Assembly: GCA_022592445.1 (NCBI GenBank)
Contig: JABYQR010000047.1
Coordinates: 124,001-188,000, forward strand
Length of the DNA stretch: 64,000 bases
From: Cytidiella melzeri
Taxonomy: Eukaryota; Basidiomycota; Agaricomycetes; Polyporales; Irpicaceae
Direction of reading: 5' to 3'
This document shows, piece after piece, positions 33,024-43,770 of the stretch (position 1 is the first letter of the stretch; the number at the start of each line of letters is the position of its first letter). The notes under the pieces were generated by a model that was not told the origin of the DNA, did not search any database, and worked only from the letters and a program-made list of their open reading frames with translations. The position numbers and the translations under genes are program-made.

Positions 33024-34792
33024 ATGGCGTCCGATATTGAAGCAGAGAATATCTCACTGCACGAACTGCCAGCTGTGCACAACGAGAATGCCGATACCAT
33101 CCAGGTTAATGCTCGACGCCGAGAGGGAACTGCTCATTCTGAAGAGCTCGCATATTTTGACCCAGCGTTGCCCACCAGCCCACGCAGGGACGACTCGGCA
33201 ATGCTTCACGAGCAACAAACCACTGTGCCAGTGACCCGTGCTTACCAGACCCTGCTCCTCGCAGCAGGTTTCGGGATGATCTTCCAGGTCATCGGGATCA
33301 ACTCCATCTATGGTATCTTCCAGGTGCGCTTCCCTCTTTACACACTGGTGCTCCTCTCATTGTGTCGAGCAGGAATATTACACGTCAGATGCGAGCAACA
33401 TCACCGACGCACAAGGCCAGGATGCCCTCGTCTCTCTCGTGGGCACCGTCGGTACCTGTCTCACGTGGAGTGGCAGCATCTTTGTCAACCCACTCATCGC
33501 GCGCACGAAACATATCCAGATCGTCATGCTCTCGGGGGTGCTCATCATGAGCCTCGGTATTGTCCTTGCTAGCTTCAGCACAAAGGTACACAACCCCTTT
33601 CAATTCGACTGAGTCACTGCTGGGCCCAATTCACTCACACTGAATTTGACACCTACGCTTTCATTGTAGCTGTGGCATCTATTTCTCACCCAAGCACTCA
33701 TGTACGGCATTGGTTCCTCCCTGTTCTACTTCCCCATCCTTTCCCTCACCCCTACCTACTTTGATCGTCACCGAGGTTTCGCCCTTGGTCTGGTCCTTTC
33801 CGGAGCAGGCATCGGCGGTCTTGTCCTGTCCCCCGTAATGCATACCCTCATCACACGTCTCGGCATACGCTGGGCCCTCCGTGTACTTGGCCTTTGGAAC
33901 ATGCTAGTGGGGATACCTATATCGCTGGTAGTAAAACGCAGGCCGTTGGCCGGTGTTGTCGATGGGTCTGGTAGAGTGAGAACGAGACTCGATATGGGTG
34001 TTGCGAAACGTGGGACGTTTGTTTGGCAGGTAAGAAGACAGGCTCTCGTTCAAGCAATATTATTCATCAAAGCTGAAGCTAATCCGGCACACTCACAGGC
34101 TCTGGGTGCGTTCCTGCAAGCTGGGGGGAACGTCGTGCCTACGTACTTCCTCACAACGTACTCCGTCTCAGTCCTCTCGTATTCTTCAGCCACGGGTAGT
34201 CTTCTCCTCGCTATAAACAACGTCGTAAACAGCGTCGCGCGAGTATCTATGGGTGTACTCGCGGACAAGGTTGGCAGGCAGAACACGATGATTGTCAGCG
34301 TGAGTGTCCCTTGAGTTGCCTTAGATCATCCAATGCAAATTGACTACTGCTTGGATGTTCTACCAGGTCATACTCTCGGGCATCTCTGTCTTCGCTCTGT
34401 GGTACGACGCCGCCCGATCCCGATTCCTCGCCTTCGTCGTCTTCTACGGCATCCTCGCCGGGGGTTACAACGCCCTCCTGCCTACCACCATTGCCGAAGT
34501 CTACGGCGTGCAGCACTACACGTCCGTCAACGCCTCCATTTACTTTATCCGCGGGATGGGTGCGCTCTTTGGAGCTCCGCTCGCTGGTGTAATCTTGGGG
34601 CACCATCAGCGGGGTACTCCCATCGTACCGAGCTTGCGACCTTCGCTAGGAGGGACTAGGATGAATTTGCAGGAGAGCTACAATAGAATTGCGGTGTATG
34701 ATGGGGTGTTGTTGCTTGCGGCCGGGGCTTGCGTGGCGTATGTGCGGTGGGAGGACGCGAAGTATAAGGGAGGGTGGGTTTGGAAGGCGTAG
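33024..34792 (+). CDS. MFS transporter, monocarboxylate-permease type
   Basis: Integral plasma- or vacuolar-membrane transporter of the MCT-like group (fungal MCH family); the substrate is uncertain and many members do not carry monocarboxylates. Start MASDIEAENISLHELP at 33024 (an in-frame ATG at 32985 would add 13 residues). An acidic cytosolic N-terminus of ~75 residues precedes helix 1 (LLLAAGFGMIFQVIGINSIY). Five exons with joins near 33323/33372, 33584/33670, 34029/34099 and 34299/34367. Later pieces include WSGSIFVNPLIARTKHIQIV, YFDRHRGFALGLVLSGAGIG (family signature loop), LADKVGRQNTMIV and MGALFGAPLAGVILG. About 500 residues, 12 helices expected. The gene begins only ~235 bp after the HAM1-like gene on the same strand. 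Confidence 0.85.
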
Positions 34793-35229
34793 TAGGGCCC
34801 AGTAGTGGAAATGGTCTTCCTTGGTGATACTCTTTGGGCGGTGACATTGGACCACAAAGCTGGGGTATATATATATTATGGGAAGAGTGCAGTGAGGGCA
34901 GGCGCCAGTGTAAGTAGGGCGCAGAAACTCACTGCTTCGTCTCTAGAAACATCACTTCTCGCAGTAGAAGTAATTTTTTTCTGTACCAAATGTGTGCTAT
35001 AGTAGTCTTTGATTGCTCACAGTGTGGTTAGAATATTAGGAGGAGCGGAAGTATCAAAAGTCGTAGTGTTCGTGGAAACGGGCGTTCACGAACACCCCAT
35101 AACCCGTAGTAGTATGAAATTTCCAATGAGAAGATCAAAACTAAAGGCCAACTTACGAGTCTAAACGACTCGTAGAACATACAGCAATTAGTCAAGTAAT
35201 CGCGGTAGGGATAATCTGGGTATAGTAAA
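34793..35229. other. Convergent intergenic spacer
   Basis: Between the ends of the transporter (+) and methyltransferase-like gene 2 (-). AT-rich with a TATATATATTATGG stretch; no gene seen. Confidence 0.5.
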
Positions 35230-36448
35230 CTAGGGGTAATGGTCAGTGATGAGAGAATGACGTCCCCTGACGTTGATAAACGAATACTACAGGCGCAGAC
35301 AGACGTGTCAGTAAGTTCTCCATCCTCAAGTACTCCCAAGTAATCCGGAACTCACCTCCGCCGTATCAGGCAACGTCAGCGTGTGGCTCACCTTCGGCAG
35401 GTTCGGTTCAGTCCAGAACGGACGAAACCCGGCGTGCTCGAGCAACTCCCACCACGGATTAAACACCGCAAAGTTGGTGTACACCCCCCACGCGTGTATC
35501 TCAATCTCCAGCTGCCCGACAGGGAGTACGGGTCCGTCTGGCTGGGCGTACGGGGAGAGGAACGCGTCCAAGACTTCAAACTCGTAGCCCTCGATGTCGA
35601 TCTTTAACACGTCGATGAACGTGTGCCCGTTCTGTCGCATCAGCGTCTCGATCGTGTATTCGGGGGGACGGCTGTGAGTTAAATCCCTCGAGGAGGCTTT
35701 GTAAGGGAAGAAGTGGGCGGATGGGAGGAGGACGGGGTTGTCCTGTATTTGTGGACCCCACGAGCTGACGCTGAAGTCGTACCCCCATATCTGACAATTG
35801 GGCGCGCGGTGCAGGAACGCGGCCTCGAAAGATGAGTCATTGTTCACACCAAACGAGTAGACATTGCAAGGTGTTGTTTGAGCCGCCAGACGTTCGACGC
35901 CACATAGCCATTTGCCGCCGTCACCGAGGTTGCCGATGCGTTGGATACGGTGGGGGCAGTTGAACGCTGCGATGTAGAAATCCCCTGTTGGTTGTATGTA
36001 CAATAATAGTGATTGAGAGAACAAATTTCAAGTACAAGAATTGGCAACTTACAAAGCACGTAGAAGATGTCGCCGGGAGGCCAGCTAGTACAGTATGAGG
36101 AAAGGGTGATCGATCGTAACATCAGCATAAGATTATTCGATGACAAAAGCAAGCTAGCACTCACGAGTCAATCATTTTTGGGTCAGGCCCATAAAGAGCA
36201 ATCATTTCTTGACGATCACGAAGAGCTAGTTGGTAGCTCTCCTCCTCCCGCTGCACGAATTCCTCCAAGGACATGCCACCACGGAACTTGGCAGGCAAAT
36301 ATTCAGAGAAGCTCGCGGCGAGATCTGGCAAGGACGAGCCATCCCAGGATATAAGGAGTAGCAGCATGCTGGAGAGCAGCAACGTGGCAAGGAGGAGGAT
36401 GTAGCGGGGGTTTCGTTGGAGAATCAACTTGCTCAGAATGACAGCCAT
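35230..36448 (-). CDS. Membrane-anchored Methyltransf_22 (METTL24-like) protein 2
   Basis: Paralog of the gene at 28478-29620. Start MAVILSKLILQRNP at 36448, one strong membrane helix (YILLLATLLLSSMLLLLIS), and a stem with ESYQLALRDRQEMIALYGPD. A short exon near 36080 encodes WPPGDIFYVL. The domain follows: RIGNLGDGGKWLCG, VYSFGVNNDSSFEAAF, IWGYDFSVSSWGP, DVLKIDIEGYEFEVL and QLEIEIHAWG. A last small exon after GCGGAG|GTGAGT encodes YSFINVRGRHSLITDHYP, with the stop at 35230. Exon count and phases mirror copy 1, including the tiny second exon and the small last exon. The domain looks roughly 60% identical to copy 1 by eye. All motifs kept in copy 1 are kept here, so both may be functional. Confidence 0.8.
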
Positions 36449-37372
36449 CGTGATGGACTGCTGTCGTCCTTGCGAATTGGGCTGCGCCAGGGAAAGACTG
36501 TAGAATAGGTCAAGGTGGACGTTGTGAAGCAAAAATGAGCGTGCGGTGCGTGGCAAATGAAAGACGGGTAGTTAGCCTGACTAGACTGCCAGCAGGCGTC
36601 AGCTTCTGAGGGCTTGTCAAACTTGAACGATGTGTAAGCTGCGCGCTGTGTTACGTGAAGAGTAATGTGGTGGCTGCTTAGTGGTTCAAGACGGGCTGTT
36701 CATCCCGACTCGAAGGTTGTATTTAAAGCGATGAACCGCAATCTGAGCCTGAGCGCGAACTCGAGGCAGATTGGCGGTTGAAACAAAGCTGAGCGTCCTG
36801 CATCCGTCTGATGAAGTATTCGAGCGCGTCTTGAAGTTGCCAGCCGTGTTTTCAGTATACACAGCTCGGAGGCTACGCCAACACGGTAGAGACTCTGTCA
36901 TGTAGTAGGAAAGAATCCGAAGCCTGTCGTGCAGAAGCTTGTCTGTGATCGACGGCCACTTCGAATTCCCAGGCACGCTATGATCTCTCCTTCAAATAGA
37001 CGCTAGTGGTACAATTATATATAAGTAGCTACTTGTCTGAGTCTCTGGCCACAGCTCTGCAGGCCAACATCGCCTGCTGTGGGCAATCTGAGCTGGAACC
37101 AGCCCCCAGCATCAGAGACGGCAACGTATGCAACAGACCGCGCGGTCAAACCAATCCTTGAAGTTCGACGGCCTTTACAAAACCCCACCAGTGACGAGAG
37201 CTCGAACGAACCTTTACCTGTAGCGAGAGTTGGACAGTTCCGGTGGACTTGAATCGTACCACACATCGTGCATCGTTCGTCATCGAACAGATGTATTACT
37301 CGGAACAGGACTGTGAGCACTGCAAAACTGACACAGAATCGTAACAGATGAAGAAAAAAACAACCCAATAAA
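36449..37372. other. No supported gene
   Basis: Flank between NOG1 and the second methyltransferase-like gene. The antisense-looking ORF at 36686-36976 has no family signature. Confidence 0.5.
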
Positions 37373-39877
37373 TCATCTCCGGTCCGTCTTGCCCATCTTT
37401 CGTTTTCCAGCAAAAAGATGCTTGGGCTGTAGGTAGATACAAATCGAATCAGCTTCACACACCTCGCAAGCTCATGCGGAAAACACCTTACCATCTTTGT
37501 CCGAATAGCGCGATCGCTCTCGCCAGCTTTCGCGTGATAGTTGCGTTCTCTCTGGCCCAGGTTCCGTAGCTTGATCGCTTTTGAAGCTTGCTGCAACACG
37601 CCAATCAAAAGGGCCGAGATCAGAAACAAATCTCTGAACACGATCCGCATGCAAAGCTTACCCCCTGGTCGCGCATACCCGCAAATTGACGATTCGTTTT
37701 CGGCGCTCTGCGATGCTTCGCGACGACCGCGCCGCCAGAGTTCGCCTTGGCTCTCTTGCTCGGTGTCGCGTCCTCATCCTCGCCGTCGACATCCATCCAT
37801 TCCGCTCCCTCACCGTCCTCCCCGTCCACATCCATCTCAATATCTTCCTCACCGCCATCCTGCCTCTTGCGCTTCGCGCCAGCCACCTTAGCCAACATCT
37901 CCGCGCGCTCCTGTATGCGACTCGGGTCCAACCCAGCCTTTGTCAGCTCCGACGAAAGCTCGCTGAGCGTGCGCAGCCCAGCGGTCCGAGGCAGCTGCGC
38001 GCGGTTCTTCATCGCCTTTTTCGATCCTTGCGACACCAGCTTGGACTTTAGGTTCACCTTGGCTTCTGCCGCCTCTCGCTCGTCTTCTGAATTAAACTGT
38101 CAAACCCGAGTCAAGTCAGGGAAATTAGAGCGACGTGTAATTGTGTGTGTGCTACGTACCATGTCCTCTTCTTCTTCGTAGAATCCTTCAGCTTCCAGCT
38201 TTTCCTCCTCCCGCTCCAATGCTTCCAGCTTCTCGAGGATATCCGGGTCGACAAAGTCCGCGATGTTCTTGCCGTTCAAGATCTCCGGCATCGTATCCTC
38301 CTTCCACTCTGGGTTATCGAAGATATAATTCTCTGCAAGATGGGGAAATTAGAGATCGACGGTTCATAAAAAAAATTGGGATGCAATAAACGTACTCTTG
38401 AGGTTAATGTTGTAGACACCAGCACCTCCCTCCTCGGCTTCGACATCCCTCTCCAGTCTCCTCCGCTCCGGATCTTCCTTGTCGTATTTCTTCTTGTTCC
38501 TGACAGCCTCCGGAATGAATGGTTCTCTCACCACATCATCGCGCGCCTTTGGCTGCGCGACGTGCAAGCGGTTGAGAATCGAGTTGACCTTGTTGCCCTT
38601 GAGCTTCGTGTCGACACGGAATTGAAGTAGCGCGTCGCAGGCCTTGTTCTTCAGCTCCATGACGCCCTCGTCTGTGTAACACGAGACTTGGACGTTCAAA
38701 ACGCCTTCGGTATTAAGAATTGCGTCGACGAACGCCCGGTTCTCTGGCGACAGGTCCTCGAGGCGGGTCACGTCGATCTTGTTCATGACGAGCATTACTG
38801 GCTTGTTGGAGAACAGGGGTTTAATCGAGTGGAACAGCTTGGCCTGCATCACCATGAGGGAAGAATTAATCAAACACGCGTGCGGGATCGCACAAGATCC
38901 CACGCACCTGAGCTTCAATCGTATACCCGCATTGCTCACTCAGATCCATAAAGTACAGCACACAGCTTTTCAAATGCGCGAGCGCGGTGATACTCTGCAT
39001 CTCGATCGTGTTCATCTCTTCGAGTGGATGGTCCAAGATCCCGGGTGTATCGATGACCTGCCATCGCATGTAGCGGTAATCCAGATGTCCGACGAAGAGC
39101 GACTTTGTGGTGAAGGCGTACGGCTGGACGTCGACGTCTGCACGGGTGACCTTGTTGATGAAGGAAGATTTTCCGACGTTGGGGTAGCCGCAGATGAGGA
39201 GCGTGCGAGCGGTGGGGTCGATATTGGGGAGACGGGAAATGTGTTGGCGGACTTGTTCGAGGTAGGCGAGGGGGTCTTTTTGGCGGCGCATGATCGTGGC
39301 CATGCTGTATGGAGGTTGGGATGCAATTCTGAGCAGGTCGATAAGAGAGTACTTACCGACCGAGTGCGGCTTTCTTGAGCTGCTTACAGCGGTACAGACT
39401 GTCTCCAAACTTGAGCAGGCGGACGTAATCCTTAGCTACTTGGTCGATGAGATGGCGTGCTGTGCGTAATTGACCGAGAGCGAGTTTGTAGTGGTTTTTG
39501 TCGTAGAGCACGTTCATGAGGGAGGATAAGAAGGGGTGGAGGTCCTGTTAAGAACGTGAGCAACTCTTTCGACAAGTTATTTGCATCAAGGTCAATTCAC
39601 ATCTAGCATTGGGAACTCTTCTAGTATTGCACTGAGTTTTTCGTCAAACGAGTCCTGCGTGAACTTGACTTTGCGCATATAAAAGTTTCGTATACGGCTG
39701 ATTTTGAAGTTTTTGTGTATGACCTGCTCAGTTTTTCGATTCAAGTACAGTACATGACAGTACTTGTCCGCAGATACGCACAGTCGGTGTCTTGCGCTGC
39801 GTCTTGGACAAGACGATGTCCAGAAAGTCTGCCGCAGTGGGCACAGGCGCGATGGCCTTTAATCCGCTCGTCGACAT
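37373..39877 (-). CDS. NOG1: Nucleolar GTP-binding protein 1 (NOG1)
   Basis: Essential nucleolar GTPase for 60S pre-ribosome assembly. Start [20 protein letters not shown] at 39877. The helical N-domain follows ([40 protein letters not shown]). The GTPase motifs are intact: G1 [10 protein letters not shown]3 [12 protein letters not shown] and G4 MNKIDVTR. The C-terminal NOGCT region has [19 protein letters not shown]. The end is spliced in two small exons: [20 protein letters not shown], then [17 protein letters not shown] with the stop at 37373-37375. About nine exons. Between the GTPase and tail lie a Lys/Glu-rich stretch and an acidic [19 protein letters not shown] segment. Length and motifs are normal; nothing broken. 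Confidence 0.95.
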
Positions 39878-40805
39878 GGTGGATATTGCCCGGTAAGAAT
39901 ACAGATACGGAAAGGCAAGGACTGGGATGAATAGGTCCTTTGCCTCGGTGTGGTCGTTGAGAGAACTGGGAGTTCAAGTTGCACTGGCAGTGGTGAAGGC
40001 ACTCGAAAAAATGGATTGCCGCCTAGGAGATCCAATCACTGGGCAGACCGGAACCGGAAAGTGCGAGGCCCGAAATGGCAGGTGTACAATTTGTGGCCTA
40101 TTAGTCCTCAGATTACCTGCTATGTGCATCCCCTGGGGCAACAGAAGAACGGTGTAGATCATGGTAACATCCGCAGAGATCAAAGTCATCACAGGTGAAT
40201 TTTATCTGCTGGTTATATTGTATGTGCGCTCTAGGTGACTTTGCTAACGCCATGAGTCAGCAGGCTATGAAAGTCAATGGCAGCTTACGAGAGACGAGGG
40301 TCTATCAAAAGAGTACGGCAAGGATCAGGTTCTCTGGCAGACATGACCACGCAGGCGGATGTATATGGCATAATGCTCTCACGACTGACCACATCCACAG
40401 GTTAGCACGACTCGCCGTTTGGCAGATATGTGCATGTCTTTGACCCTGTAACTAGTACTGCTAGTATGCCCGGCCCTGTGATGGTCGGCTTTAAACCAGG
40501 GAGCGGGACCATTGGCATGCTCGACGGGGAGTATAGTAGCCATTGCTTTGCTGGTATTGTTGCAGGAGAAGAGGGAGGAGATGATTGTCTCGACGAGTCC
40601 CAGGACTGTCACTGACGGTCAAAGGATCAACGGCGGCGGCTGTGCTAGCAGATAGGCGCCACCCGCGTTGCTTGGAACAGCTATCGTCGTTCCTCTCGTG
40701 GGACACTGACTGCTCAATCATCTGCCCAACATTCTTATAAACCATGTCTGCGACTCGCGAACGCTACCCTCTCCGTTCTCCTCCTAGCCACACACACCCG
40801 CGACG
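39878..40805. other. Divergent intergenic region between NOG1 and G-alpha
   Basis: 928 bp with only short unconvincing ORFs. TTATAAAC at about 40735-40742, some 65 bp before the G-alpha ATG, could be its TATA box. Confidence 0.5.
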
Positions 40806-42980
40806 ATGGGCTTGCATGGTCCGCCGCCTGTAGACTCCTCCATGTGGCACGTCGACGAGGTCCCAAAGGGCGACGACGAGTCCAGAAGGATATCCAACGA
40901 GATAGATGAAAGTCTGAGGGTAAGTCGCGAGCTGTCTTGTTACAGGCGGAGAGGTGACCAGATCGCGGCTTAGCAAGAGAGAGAGTTGCGCAGGAGGCAG
41001 AAACCGAGGGAGGTCAAAGGTGCGTCTGCCAAAACATCGACCCCAGTGGTCAAGTACACCACTAGTACTAACCCATCCTGCCTAGTGATGTTGCTCGGTC
41101 AAGCAGAGTCCGGCAAATCTACCCTGCAAAAGCAGTTCCAGTTATACTACGCGTCCCAGACCCTCGACCGCGAACGACCTTCATGGCGACCCATCGTCTA
41201 CTCCAACGTCCTCAAAGCCCTTCGCATGCTCTTCGACGAACTCGACCGCCAATACTCCCTCTCCTCCGCCCCCGCCCCCAGATCACCCGTCTGCGCCGTC
41301 GTCGAACCCACTCCTGGCATCTCCTCCTTCTCCGCCAGCTCCTCCAACAGCTCCTCCACCGTCGTCGGGAACTCTACTTGGCCTCCAGACCTGCACGAGC
41401 TCCAGGCCGCGCTGGGTCCCCTCATAGCGTACGAAGACGCGCTGGCCTCAGAAGTCTCGGGGGGCATCTCAGTCAGTGGTGGGCGGACAGGCGTATACGT
41501 TCGTGCAGGTTGGCAGACTCTCATCAGCCCAAACCGTGCTTGGCCCCTCGCAGACATCCGAGGGGCAGTGGTGGGGGGCCCGTCGGACGCGGTGACGCTC
41601 GTGGCTCAGCTGCTCCACGAGACAATGCCAGAGATTGAAGAGTTTTGGCGTCATCCCGCAGTCACAAAACTGTTGTCGCTGAACAAGGTGCGGCTCGAGG
41701 AGTCGGCTTCGTTGTCAGTAGCTTCATTCTCCTTTGGTGATATTTTCTTCAAAGCTGACTTGGGATGTGGGCGGGACAGCTTCCTGGACGAGATTGAGCG
41801 GATAGCGGATCTTGCCTACTTGCCCTCGACACGTGAGACAAAGTTCTGAATCGCTCGTTGGCTTTGCGTGTGCTGAGAGTCTGCAGAGGATATTCTGCAT
41901 GTGCGGCTACAAACGCTGGGTGTCCAAGAACACTCTTTCGATATTAACATAAGTGGAACGCACTTCAACTGGCTTCTTTACGACGTCGGAGGTGCTGTAC
42001 GTACACGTCTGACTCCTTTCTCTTTACTTTCATGTTCCTGACCCTCGATGTTTCTAGAGAGGGCAGGTAAGCTTCTATATAAGCAGTGCACCCAACAATT
42101 GTACTCACTTGCGGTCCAAATGTGACAGAGACATGCCTGGGTCCCATACTTTGAAGATGGTGAGTGCGAGTGATTGATATACCACGGCTACGCTCTCTCT
42201 GGTACAACACGCTAACAGAGATACTCTGCCCAAAGCGACTGCCATCATCTTCCTCGCACCCATGAGTGCCTTTGACCAAGTACGTCGAACTCCCTTCCTC
42301 CACAATTCCCCCCACAAACATTGAACGAATCCCAGTACCTAGACGAGGACCCGCGGACAAACAGGATTGACGACTCCCTCCAGCTCTTCACCGCCATCTG
42401 TCAAAACAAACTACTCTCAAAAGCGGCCTTGGTGCTCATGTTGAACAAGGCCGATCTGTTGAGAAAGAAACTCGAGTCGGGAACGAAAGTCCGCAAATAG
42501 TAAGTCATCGCCCGCTTCCGCTTTGTCCCCGCTGACAGAAACAAAACAAAAACTGACGAACCGGGGGAAAACGTTAATTTTGAAGCATCTCCTCTTTTGG
42601 TGACCGCCCGAATACGTACGAAGAAGTCTCCGAGTACTTTCGCGCGCACTTTATACAGACTCACCGACGGAAGGACGTATCGAATCGTGTGCTCTATACG
42701 GTCCGTCCCCCTTCCCTTTTCTCTCTCTCTCTCTCTCTCTTCACCCAGTGGTTCTGGCGTGGAGCTGACACATGCCCTGTTTGACAACCACAGCACTTCA
42801 CGTCGATGCTGGACATCAAAGCCACACAAGCTATAATCATTAATGGTGAGCAAAACCCCAACCAACCAACCCATCCACCCGCCTTCGCCTTTCCTATCCG
42901 CCGTTCTTCCATGCTCATTACCACGTTTAGTCGGAGAGGCCATCATGCGTTCCCATATGAGCTCCATCGGGTTGTCCTAA
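40806..42980 (+). CDS. Atypical heterotrimeric G-protein alpha subunit
   Basis: Signal-transducing GTPase expected at the plasma membrane. Start MGLHGPPPVDSS gives Gly2 for myristoylation but no N-terminal Cys for palmitoylation. Joined exons give the P-loop MLLGQAESGKSTLQKQF. A helical-domain insert of ~100 residues rich in Ser/Pro follows (SSAPAPRSPVCAVVEP, SSFSASSSNSSS). Switch I is ILHVRLQTLGVQEHSF, with the Arg and Thr kept. Switch II reads DVGGA, spliced to RGQRHAWVPYFEDA. G4 is LMLNKADLL, and the C-terminus reads HFTSMLDIKATQAIIINVGE to SHMSSIGLS. So the usual DVGGQ glutamine is Ala, and the G5 TCAT-like motif reads TSML. Spliced length is ~500 residues, longer than the ~355 of classical subunits because of the insert. 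About eight exons. It resembles the expanded non-canonical G-alpha group of mushrooms and not Gpa1-4. Confidence 0.88.
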
Positions 42981-43355
42981 GAGAAAAAGATTGCTTTCAA
43001 TCGGACATGTTCGCAGCGTAGTTGGTAATGAGTCGAACGACGGGCTGGAGAGTGTGGATCCACTACAGGGGCATGTTAATGAATTTCCCCGTTAATATCA
43101 AGCTTTTAATGTACGTATATGTACCAGAATTGTGAGTATAAGTATAAAAGCGATTTGCATACTAGTGCTTCCTTACATTGAATCCCGTTTTGAAAGCTCC
43201 ATGCTTGCATAAACATTTATGTATATCCATATAACATTTGTTCATGGCATCGATCTAGCGTCGAACCAGGACCGGTGAGTACATGCAAAGAATCGTCAAC
43301 ACCAACGGGTAATCTCTAGTAATAGTAATAAAATGGGGTAGTATATATGGCTCCG

Positions 43356-43403
<48 letters not shown>

Positions 43404-43770
43404 GGGGGGGTAGAGAGAGTGGGATGGAGAAAAGGCAATAAATCAGGAAGCAAAAGGGAGGGAGGTAGCGTAGAGTAGAGTGGGTGGGTTTCATAACTTA
43501 GGATATGAAAGGACACGAAAGGAGAGGAAATCCAAAGTACGCATGCGGTGTCTGTTCGAGGGAGCCGAGTTGAGCATGTATAGTCGTCTCTTGGCAGACA
43601 TGGCTCAAGATAAGCTGACACAAAGGAGAAAAAAAAAGAGAAAGAGATGTGTAGTGGTACAGTCAGCAGGAGATGGAAATGAACGACAGAAAGCAGAGAT
43701 GTCTGGTGTTGAGATGAATGATGTATCGCAACGGAGCGGAACTGTGTGGAGTGAAGTTGAAGGTATAGGT
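42981..43770. other. Convergent intergenic spacer
   Basis: Between the ends of the G-alpha gene (+) and aminopeptidase P (-). It holds a (GA)n microsatellite; the long ORFs drawn across it on both strands are repeat artefacts or antisense to the peptidase gene. Confidence 0.6.
43359..43399. repeat. (GA)n microsatellite, about 20 units
   Basis: Uninterrupted GA dinucleotides at 43359-43399, in the spacer between two convergent genes. Confidence 0.95.
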
